Assembly (NCBI GenBank): GCA_958510875.1
Contig: OY294068.1
Coordinates: 29,926,297-29,990,296 of the forward strand
Origin: Endomychus coccineus
Taxonomy: Eukaryota > Arthropoda > Insecta > Coleoptera > Endomychidae
Length of the DNA stretch: 64,000 nucleotides
Direction: 5' to 3'
Shown: positions 36,701 through 48,700 of the stretch, in pieces
How the letters are laid out: the number at the start of each line of letters is the position of its first letter
Numbering within the stretch: position 1 is the first letter of the stretch
Translations under genes and position numbers: made by a program
The notes under the pieces: model-generated
What the model saw: only the letters and a program-made list of their open reading frames with translations
What the model was told of the DNA's origin: nothing
Database searches by the model: none

Positions 36701-39700
36701 TATTTCTCAACATGATCTCCTTGTAACGCGATACACTTCGTCGATTTCGATTTCAGCAATTCTTCAAAATAGGCGTTTGTTTCAGGGATGACCTCATTGT
36801 TGGAGCCAAATCTCTTTTCGCTGAGCCATTTCTTCAATTTTGGAAATAGATAAAAATCACAGGGGGCCAAATCTGAAGATTATGGTGAATGACGAACCAA
36901 TTCGTAGCTCAATTCATGCATTTTTTTTCTTTGCCAAATGCAGCCACTTTTGCTTCAAATCGGAGTCGAATCGATCCAACAGCTCTACATAATATACGCC
37001 GGTGATCGTTTTGCCCTTTTCAAGGTAATCGATATGGACGATACCGTGCGCATCCCAAAAAGCTGTCGCCATGACTTTGTTGCTCGATAAATACACTTTG
37101 GCCTTTTTCGGATTCGATTCGCCAGGTCAAGTCCATTGTTTCGACTGTTTTTTGATCTCTGGTGTGTTGTGACGATCCATGTTTCGTCCACGGTTACGAA
37201 ACGGGGCAACAAATCCTTCGTATCCCGCTAGAACACCGCCAAACACGCCTTTGGAGTAGTCACACGGTCTCGGTTGTTGTCAACAGAAAGCATATCAGGC
37301 ATATCAACCTGAAAATTTTAATGCGTTCTAGTTAAAGATGGCACATCACAAATGTCACATGAGATTTCAGATTGTGGTGCCATCTGTTTTATTTTTCAGG
37401 GACTATTTACCTTGCCTTCGTATATCCTTCGAGTACAAGTTGAATATTTCAGAAACAATAGATTAAAATTTCATCAAGATAGGTACTTGTCTGTTTTAAG
37501 GGGTGGGGAAGAGTGTTAGTGTTAAAAACTAAACATTTTATTGATTGGTTTCCTTAAATAAGTATCATGCAATAAAAAAGAAATTTCCAATAAGAGAAAA
37601 CCTATTTCAACAAATTGATCTTAATCACTCAATTAAATATATCATTCCAAATAATGAAACAATAGCTAGTTGAAAATGACAAAAGAGCTGCGAAAGTGCC
37701 AGGTTTCGATCCAGACTCCTGTCGCTACAACAGACCCAGTTCCTTCAAGTTCGAAATATATACATAGCCTACTAGAATGGGAGGCCGTTGAATCTAAGAC
37801 ATATGATCGAATCGAGCTGACCGAAGAAATATGTGGATGAATTTATTTTAGATTCCCATATAATAGCAGCCTACAATAGAATTGTGGCAAATAGCAATTA
37901 AAAAAAAAACTGTCTTCATTAATATTGGTCGTCTATTTGAAGAGGAAAATTTTTTCATATACTATGAATTGTTTTGATTTCAATTCTAGAGCAGTATCTA
38001 AATGAACTATAAAAGAGTTCACACTGTGGATATATTATAACAACATTGATAAGAAATGATCACACTTATCCACTAAAAATACTATTAAAGAATTGAGGAC
38101 CTTACGGGCTACCAAGTAGCCATCATCTGAGTAAACTAAATTATAAATCAAAATGTTCCCGTTTAAATACTATTTGGGGATAATAATGTAAACAAAGGGT
38201 TACCCTCAGGGGGTGATAAATCGAAATATAATAAATGCTTTTTCGTTTATACATTTCCATCCCTTCTAAATCACCTAGATATTTGTCTGTACTGTATTTT
38301 AAAAAAGATTAAACTTTCTTGAGAAATGTTGTTAGCTGTATTCAAAATATGTTCGACTACCGCTAATTTTTCACCATTATTTTTCTTTATATGGGCAAAG
38401 TATAACGAGTGAAAATTTACCTTCCAGTTTAACCCACATAGAATCATTTTCTATTAGAATTGCACTAAAGCGACCTGGGCCTTTGTATTAAAAATCTGTT
38501 TTAATATAAATGCAAGGATATATTATTTAAAAAGACGAATTTTATAGGACGAGTTTCTATTATATGTCAATTGTTTTCAATTTGTTATATTTTAGACCGA
38601 AGAAGAAGATGAAATTATTATATTCACAAAGAAAAATTGTTAAATAGTGTTATATTATGGAACGCCGTTTTAATATTTATTAATAGCAAGCTTAGGTTTT
38701 GAAATAAATTGGCAACCAATTACAAAGTATCCAGAGAGATAACTCGATTAACTGACCAAGAATTTATTATTTAAGGGAAGGCGTACTGTGGTGTTATTGG
38801 ACATATACTAAGGCGGGATTATACTATAATAAGTTCTGTTATATCGAAAGCATCATCATTAGTAACGAACTATCCAAATAAAATAATATGCGACAAAATA
38901 ACAACGACACATTCGAAACTGGAATCTGAACATTTTGTTTTGCTGGTAGATGAAAGTCGTAACGGATGTGAACAGGAACCTGTTTATGAATATGTACATC
39001 TGACGGAGTAAGTATTCTTGTTCATTTCCAAATGCTCGTAATTGTTTTTTCAAGTATTGTGCAGAAAGTACAGTATAGAGAAGTATGAAAAAACATCTAA
39101 TAAGCAATCCTAGCAACCCGTTGATATTTCGAAATCGAAATACTTATTTCGGCAGCTAGGTTGCCATCTATAGTAGAGCATTAGAAAAGGCAAGATTCCC
39201 CTAAAGCCTAATTCAATCACAACTAACTAGGCCTCTTGAAGAAAAAACTCATAGCCTCTTTTATATGATGTTTTATATATAAATTCTTTGGAAATAGGTC
39301 ACATTAACACATATGCTCATTATTTTCGTCTTTACGTACGTTTCGGTCTCACGACCATCAACAGAAGACGTATCAATGTCTAAAACGAGATTTCTTAAAA
39401 CTAATTGTATCAGCACAAAGCGTCTTTATCGCACAATTTCAATTTTAAAAAATGCCCACGTTGCCGAAACGAGCAGAAGCACGAGTAATCGAAATTGCAA
39501 CATATTAATGTTTTAAGTATTTGAATATGTATCAAGAATCCACTGCTTAGCAATTTACTCATAATATACGAAGTCATGTCAAACAAAGTTTGTATACGAC
39601 TGAAACAAAAAAATATAACGCTCAAGTATCCACTTTCGAACTAGATGTTAAGATTTATGAGGTTATAGAAGAAGGTTGTCAGACATTATTAGAAATATTG

Positions 39701-42700
39701 CTATTTAAGCATTCTACCTAAATATACTCAACATTATAAAGACGCATGTAGGAATTTGCAAGGGTTTTAATTAATTAAATTAGTACAAATCTGGCTTAAT
39801 GATTGAATGGCTGTTCTCTGATTTACAGACTTGGAGTCACGTTTTATGTAAATCATCTCCAGAATGAATCTTTTATAATAATTGGGTTCCTTAGTTAAAA
39901 TATTAACATTTTTGTACTCGAATTGATGGTTATAATCAAAACAGTGTTTAGCAAGGGCGGTGGAAGTTTTTATTTCTTGTAATATACTTTTGGCCATACA
40001 TTCTTTTTTGTAAATATTGTTTAGAGATTCCTGAATAGGTCCCATCGCAATATAAACAATTTAATTTGTATACTGTGTGGGTTTGTGTATCTTTAGCTAT
40101 TAAAGGTTTCAGATTTGAAAAATATTTCCCAACAGTTAGTAGGTTTATGCGCAACATTTATATCATACTTTTTTAAACATGTCTTAATTTTATCTGACGT
40201 CTCCGGAATGTATGGTAATGTTATAAAAATATCTGTATTACCTTTTATGTGATTTATATATGACGTTCCATTATTTCATTTCATTGAAAAACTTCAAACG
40301 CTAACAGTTGACTCAGGAAATTGGCTCGTTAGCTTCGACGTCGAATCACTCTTTACCAATGTTCCCATTCCAGACACCCTTTCCATAATTTCTCAATTGT
40401 TACCTGCCAAAAACATTTCAATGGACTTGCTACCGTTAATTGATTTTTGTCTATCTTCTACATATTTTCTGTACGATGGCAAGTTTTACGAGCAGTCCCC
40501 GGGAGCTGCCATGGGTTCCCCCCTTTCTCCGATCATAGCTAATATCTTCATGGAAACTTTTGAGCAAGATACTATTGACTCATCTGTTCTCAAGCCGAAA
40601 TGTTGGTTTAGATAGGGCGACGACACTTTTGTTATTTGGCAACATGGTCGCGAAAATCTTGTTCCCTTCCTCAATCATTTAAATTCATTACATCCCAATA
40701 TCCTTTTCACCATGGAAGTCGAATCGCAAGGTTCACTCACAAAACTTTACTGCATTTATAAATTCAGATTGATCTAGGTGTGTGGTTTTTAATCTCTGCC
40801 CAACGTTTTTTGATGCTACTCAATGCCAAAACGAGTTGTAAATTTGTAAATGAAGAAACAACGTCCAAGGAAATTAATAGATGATCTACGGGTACGGATT
40901 GACTTATTTATTTAGGAATTTATTCATGTCATTTTGTACTGATAACGTAGGGTCAGATTTTAATTTTTTGTAAGTTGCTTCATCATTTAATAAATTCCCT
41001 ATTTTGTTTTCGTAGTCATCTCTATGCATTATGACAGTTTTATTACATTTATCCGCGTTCAAAACTAATATTTGAGGGTTAGCATCTAGGAACTTTTTTT
41101 TTGTGTGATAGTTAAAACGATTTTTTGCTATGCCTATTTCTGCTTTCTGTTTATTGTTTTTATTTGTCAAGATGTTACAAATTTTATTTCTAATTTCATG
41201 TTTTCCTTCTAAATTTTTATTTCTAATTCCGCATTCTAAATTAGTTATTATATTGCCGATAGGCATTTTTTTATTATCAGGCAATGCAAATTTCGGATGA
41301 TGGTCGTGAGAGCGAAACGTAGGCAAAGAGGAAAATAATAAGCATATGTGTTAGTGATAGTGTGACCTATTTCCCGAGAATTTATATTTAATTCATACCT
41401 GGGTCAAGAATCATTATTAATTTATATGATCTTACTTAACGATTATATGACCCAAATATTCTTTGCTAAATTGTTTCATATTTTATTTCCAGCTCTGAAA
41501 CTGAATTTGTACATCCCATCTTGAATCGAGAACAGGAAATAGAACAATTTTTATCGATGTTCGAAAGTTACAGTCGTTTCTTCATGAATTATATTGTAGG
41601 AAAATCATGTGCGGCAAGACCAATAAATATGTTGATAATAGACGGAGACGAAGGTCAAGGCAAAACTAGACTACTCAATGAGCTTGTCTATACAATTTCT
41701 GAAGCTATACCGATAATTAAATTTAAGTTGTCTTCAGAAGACTCTGAGGTTAGTATGTTTATCACAAGCTGAAATATTTATGAAGGATGGTTTACGATCA
41801 AACTGATTCTAATGGACGTTCGCTACGTTCCGCCGTTTATCGCATAAGCCAATAAAGAGCGCCTGCCTCAGTCTGCCTAGTTTTGCGAGCTCGATTCCTC
41901 TATGTAGAAGCCGATTTGAGCATATTTCATTTCCAATTAATTTGTTAATGTTTCAAACTAAATTGCATGTTTGTTCTAAGCTCGTCAGCATTTCAAACCG
42001 CGATGTGAGTTCCCGTGAACGCCACATGCATTTGGCTATCTGCGCTCCATCTTCAAAGTGGATAGTCTATTATAGTAAGATACAAATTCATGTATATGAA
42101 TCAGTTGACATCACAAAGAGAAAGCATCATAGGCACACAAAGCTGAAAGCAGATCAATCTGGCAAATCTAGTTTTCTCAACGGCCGACTGTAAATTGTAG
42201 AGAGCGCTCCGGTACATGACTAATTTCCGATTTATAAGCCCTAGTCGGCCAGATAGTTAGCGCACCGAACATTGAGCGAAACTAAGCCAATAGCGTCGAG
42301 TATTTCGACGAGCCACTCTGCTCAATAATTCGAAAACGGCTTATTGGAACGACATTGAATTTTTATGCCATTTTTTCAAGCTTCATATCTAGTTAACACT
42401 AATCAATCGAGACACGACTTCGTTCACTAACTCTCACTACGCGTTAAAAAAACAAAAACAATACCTACTTTGGATCTGTGTGGAACTATAGTCCAAGCAA
42501 TACGGCATGAAATGAGTGATTTTTTGACATTAAATCTACCTGAAAACCGACTGTGCCATTATGTTCAGGTAAGTGGAGACATTAATTGTATCACGTTTTC
42601 GACTCTGAAATGTGGTCACCCTATTTATTATAAACATTTTAAACAAAAAAAAGGCACTTTTTTTAGTTTTTTGTTAATAACTCAACAAATAATGAAGTAA

Positions 42701-45700
42701 TCGAAATAAAATAAATAGACAAAATGTAGGTAATTGAATTACGAACAAAACAAACTTTCGAGCGACTAGATCGGATGATTAGAAGCCGAGAAAACTACGG
42801 AAAAGCGGGAAATTCGACGTTTTTTTAAAAATTCATATCGCCGTTGTTTATTATTTTGTAGAATCGAATCTTTGCAAAAATGTTCTAGTACTTATGCACT
42901 TCACGTGTGCAAAAAACTGTCGCTGTGAATCAATTAGTTTGGGTGTAATTGTAATTCAAAGTTTTTTAAGCGATAATTTGCAAAATCGCTAGATGCGTCT
43001 GAGATAATCCGATTTTAAATTTTAAAACGGTTTTAAAAAATATAAGATCCGTACAACAAAACGTATATTCTCGTTAGCAATTGATAATAATGATGGGAAG
43101 TGCCTCAAAAACGCTGGGAAAGTCGGTTCGAAACGGCGGATCGCGCGGAAACGCTCGAGTAGTGGGGGTGAGGGAGCGAAGGGGAGGCACACATATATAG
43201 ATATAGAGGCGCGCTGCGCCGGGCTTCAAATTTTTGTATTATAATATCTTAACAATGACGCAAGCTATCTTGTTAATTTTTATTTTATTTTGGTGCTAAT
43301 GAATTCCAGGAAATTGATTTTTTATTTATAATTAATAAATAAGCAATGGTTAGGCGTATATTCATGAAATTGAAAATTGTTTTAACTTTATATTGATGAT
43401 ATGAGAATAAAGGGTTGTATGAATGTACAAAAGTGATGTTTACAGGTATTTACATTCATTAACATTTATTTCAACATATATTTACGTATTTATAACTATT
43501 TATCTACACGCACGCAATGTACCTATTTATATTTAATTTTTTACAATAATTTACCTTACAATAAATTCAAGTTTATCTATCGTGTGCGACCGGGTTGTCT
43601 TCAGACACATAACAGTTCTATAAAGATTCATTCAAAATAAATTAATTGGCTCAATTTATTGAACATAGTGTCATTTTTTACACAGATACTTGAAAATTAT
43701 TAAGATAGCTTGCGTCATTGTTAAGATATTATAATACAAAAATTTGAAGCCCGGCGTAGCGCGTCTCTATATCTATATATGTGTGCCTCTCCTTCGCTCC
43801 CTCTCCCCCCACTACTCTAGCGTTTCCGCGCGATCCGCCGTTTCGAACCGAATTTCCCAGCGTTTTTAAGGCACGTCCCATCATTTGAATTGATAACGAG
43901 AATATACGTTTTGTTGTACGGATCTTATATTTTTCAAAACCGTTTTAAAATTTAAAATCGGATTATCTCAGCATCCAGCGATTCTGCAAAATATCGCTTA
44001 AAAAACTTTGAATTACAATTACACCCAAACTAATTGATTTACAGCGACAGTTTTTTGCACACGTGAAGTGCATAAGTATTAGAACATTTTTGCAAAGATT
44101 CGATTCCACAAAATAATAAACAACGGAGATATGAATTTTTAAAAAAACGTCGAATTTCCCGTTTTTCCGTAGTTTTCTCGGCTTCTAATTATTCGATTTA
44201 GTCGCTCGAAAATTTGTTTTGTTCGTAATTCAATTACCTACATTTTGTCCATGTATACCATTTCGATTACTTCATTATTTGTTGAGTTATTAACAAAAAA
44301 CTAAAAAAAGTGCATTTTTTTGTTTAAAATGTTTATAATAAATAGAGTGACCACATTTGAGAGTCGAAAACATGATACAATTAATGTCTCCACTTACCTT
44401 CTCAAGTAGTATTACTGTAACGATTAAACCCCTATTGCTTGGCCTACTAGTAAAGTTCTAACCATATGTCGGAGATGTCTTTCCCTACGGGATCTATGTC
44501 TATGAATCACTGTTGCTTATACTTACTTTCTTCTTCTACCCCGTTTTGTATATTAGTTGCATTTATCCCAACTGTACTAAATAAATAAATAAAATTTTAT
44601 TGGTAGGGTATTATTTTCTTGAACATTCACTCGAATAAAAATGCGTGGAGCTATATTTATACAGAAAGATTATAGGCGTGGCTGTTATCACATATTTACT
44701 TAGATCTGAAAATTTCTCGAACATCAGTTGAACTGCGAAAGACGCGCTTACATTTGTAAAAAAATGTAAAAAAAGATATTGGGCTTTAAATGAATCTAGT
44801 AGTTCATAATGTTAAGCAACAACAATTTGAAAGCATATTTAGTTGTGAGTCAATAATTTCCAGGATCCTTTCCAAACGACGAGGCGTATTTTTGAACCAT
44901 TACTAGAGTTTAGTCAATCTAACAGAAAAATGAACGAAGAAAAAATTATAGAACGTCTTGGGAATATGCCTGCGTCTGATTTTATATGTGCCTTCAATAA
45001 ACCATTAAATATAAGTTTTGAAGAAAATGATTTGTACAACTTGTATTCAGACGAAGAAAAACAAATTATACTCGAAGATATGTTCAAACAGCTCGCCCAA
45101 AATGTAAGTGTAAGAATTAATCGTATATTCTCTTAGTTAAACATTAGATTAGCTAGGCACGAAGGCATCCTCTACCTTGGTGGCTATTGTAAAATCTGTG
45201 AATTGCTGGAATTGATTGGCCTAAAGTTTAGGCCCTGAACATTGATTAATATTTAATCCATGGCCTAAATAATGAATATTGCAGAAATATTTTTGAAGGT
45301 ATTTGGAATGACGCTTAAGATTCCTCTTGGACTACGTCTAACTTTTGTTTCCACTATTCTAGAATATTGATTCGTTTGTTTTAGGATTCGACATGTTTTA
45401 AGGGGGTTATTTGACAATGAAATGCCACTCTTAGGGTTGTCAAGCTTTTGAATCAGCCGCCCATTCCGGGTAAGACGCTTTTTGCAGGCCCTCACTCTGA
45501 GTCATAAGCTGCTTTGCCAGTTTTGGTCTGCCTCTGGTATTTCATTTTCCCGGTACCACTCATATCTTAGATCGCCCTCCCCCCAAGCGAGTGATGAACT
45601 TTTTCTACTTAAAGAGTATTTAAAACTTGGCTTCCGTCAACTAGTCAGATTAGCTTCATTAAATGTACATTCTGAAATAGAGTTGAATGTAGAACAAATT

Positions 45701-48700
45701 AGTGATAGATTTGCTCAAAGCCCAATAGATCTTTGGTCATTGCATCTTCCCCTCCCCCCGGAAAGACTGCTGGATCCGCCCCTGCACCGTACGAGAGACA
45801 ATGTCAATGGATATTCCCACCAAAAATATTTCTACGACATCCATTATTTCTGCTGTAGAAGCATCTCTACATAAGGTTCCCCATCTCGCAGCAGATGAAA
45901 TTCGTTTCGAAACTGCTAAAATTCTTCGTTATTCCAACATTCCTAAATCAAATTGCCCTAAACCTTTAATCCAAGCTCTTAATTTACTCAAATCAAATCC
46001 TGATTTATCTATTTTGAAAGCTGATAAAGAAAATCCTACTGTTCCGATTATGATGACAAAATCCTGCAACATCTCCAAAATAATTCCTATAAACTCCTAC
46101 CAAAAGATCCCACCCCCTTTATAGAACGTTCAATTTCACAAATTATTCGTCATTCTTCCCTTCTTGATCCAGATAAGAAATTTCTTATCCCCCTTGTTCA
46201 AGAAACCCCCGTTAATATAGTTTGCCTAAAATGCATAAGCCCTCAGTTCCCCTGAGACCAATTGTCAGCACCGTCGGATCCCCTACTTATAAACTCTCGA
46301 TATCTGTCAACTATTATCAAACCTCTTGAAGGGAATTCCAACAGTTTTATCCTACATTCCTTTCATTTCGTTGAAAAACTCCAAACTCCAAAAGTTGACC
46401 CAGGCGATTTGCTCGTCAGCTTCGACGTCGAATCACTCTTTACCAATGTTTCCATTCCAGGCACCCTTTCCATAATTTCTCAACTGTTACGTGCCAAAAA
46501 TCATTCAATGGACTTACTACCGTTGATTGATGATTGTCTATCTTCCACATATTTTCTGTACGATGGTAAGATTTACGAGCAGTCATCGGGAGCGGCTATG
46601 GGTTTCCCACTTTCTCCGGTCATAGCTAATATCTTCATGGAAACTTTTGAGCAAGATGCTATTGACTCATCTGTTCTCAAGCCGAAATGTTGGTTTAGAT
46701 TGGTCGATGACACTTTTGTTATTTGGCAACATGGTCGCGAAAATCTTGTTACCTTCCTCAATCATTTAAATTCATTACATCCCAATATCCTTTTCACCAT
46801 GGAAGTTGAATAGAAAGGTTCACTCCCGTTCCTAGATGTATTAGTTAGTCGACAGACTGACGGTACTTCAGAACATTCTATGTATCGAAAAACCACTCAC
46901 ACCGATAGATACCTCAATGGTCTTTCCCACCACCACCCTGCCCAAAAGCAATCTGTAATGAACTCCTTGGTCCACACTTCACAGAGCTGTTAACTTATCT
47001 CAACCGCAATCCTTGGAATCAGAATTAAAACATCTTTCATCTGTCTTGTTATCAAATAATTTCTCCCATTACAACATTTAAAAAGCAATAAAGAAATACA
47101 CTTCGCCTAAAATTTCAAATCAACCTAAGCCACAATCGCCCGCCTGTTTTATCCACTGCCTCTCTTCCATATATTGAAAATATAACAGATCGAATTTCCA
47201 AAATCCCTAAAAAACATAATATTTCTTCTCGGTTTTCCACACTTCCAAAACTCTCTCAGTTTTACAAACCTATCAAAGATTCCCTTCCTCCTCTTCACTT
47301 AGAAGGTGTTTACAGTATTCCCTGTTCTTGCGGTAAAGTCTACATTGGAGAAACAGGTCTTACAGTAGCTACTCGTGTGAAGAAACATGAGCGCTGTACA
47401 AGGCTTCGTGAGACCAGTAGATCTGCATTTGCGGAACACAAGTTTGACAATAATCATCAAATCCTTTTCGAAAATAGCGAAAAATCCTTGAAGCTATAGA
47501 AATCCTAATAAAACATCCAAATAATCTGAACCGTGACTCAGGATATTACCTTCCCAACATTTGGAAACCCATGCTCGAAAATTCCCCTTCGCACAAGATC
47601 ACACAACGGCAGGGTCAGATGCCAGAACGGAGTCAACCACCGGAATAAAGGTAGTGAACTGTGTAGCGTGGAAGGTTTTTTTCCTACAATAAATACCGCT
47701 ACAGAAACCAGTAGAATCAGTTTCAGTTCAAGCCTCAAGACTGCCCTGAAGATGCCACCTCTAATGGTTGGCGAAACGTCGGCATCAAGTCGTGCTATTG
47801 TGACGCGGAATTCATCCGGAAGCCTAGATTTTTCAAGATTAGCTTAGCTATCCGCGGAAGCCTACTATTCAAGATATAATGGATATTCGCGCCGGACAAA
47901 CCTTGAAACAAAATGATGACATATAGAAAGAACAAGATAATAATTATACATTGAAGATCAAGGAATCATATACAAAGGAAAGGAGGATCGCACTTTCAAG
48001 AAACATGCTAGATCGAGATGGATGCAAATCGTTCACGATAGAGGAGCATGGAGGAGGAAAGAGATGTATATGTGCAAAGGTGGACATCCGGGGCTGATTG
48101 GATAGGTAGATCCTGGAATGAATCCTATTCAAATAGAACTATTTTTTTCAGAGTTTCGATTGTCCTCATTTAATAGCTATTGATAACGGTGAATACATAG
48201 ATGAAGAAACTTGGAATATCATGTACGATTTCTTGGACATTTCGATTTGTTTCTTTGTTATAACTGTAAAACGAAACCATCCATTGGGAGTTAATGCGGA
48301 AAGAACGAGTAAACATCCCAATTCGAAAATAATCAGTCTTCAAAATATTGATCAATCTTATTATACTACTCTGGTATGTCAAATTTTGAATGTAGAAGCT
48401 ATTCCAACAGAATTGGAAAGGTGAGTTGAACATATTTTTATATAAAGGTGTTTCTTATTTCAAAATACCAAGTATTATTCTATAATTGGTTAATGAGATC
48501 TCATGCTCATAATATATTTAATTTCTTCAATTTCAAAATAATAATTTAGGACACTTAAATACACAAGTTAAATATATGCGTATATTTATGGATGCCGAAA
48601 GCACCACTTGCAAGGGGGCTGTTGTTCCTCGAAATAGTACAGTTACTGTTTACACAGTTTTTGATTCGTACGACCAATGGGAATGGCCCAATCATCTACA

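Larger units (their letters stand above)
39280..41400 (-). mobile_element. Penelope-like retroelement with inverted terminal repeats, interrupted
   Basis: Minus-strand coding pieces: 41326-40904 gives the PLE N-terminal region ([20 protein letters not shown]). 40157-39767 gives the GIY-YIG endonuclease region ([20 protein letters not shown], then [15 protein letters not shown]). The reverse transcriptase between them is absent and replaced by a plus-strand fragment of another PLE (40262-40775). The terminal repeats are in opposite orientation, at 39280-39500 (minus) and 41290-41400 (plus). PLEs are known to carry direct or inverted terminal repeats. Confidence 0.78.

Noticed and set aside
42470..42568. 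Open frame with good donor as an ADCY10-like exon
   Set aside because: Flanking exons already align contiguously with human sAC and are both phase 0; inserting it would add unmatched sequence.
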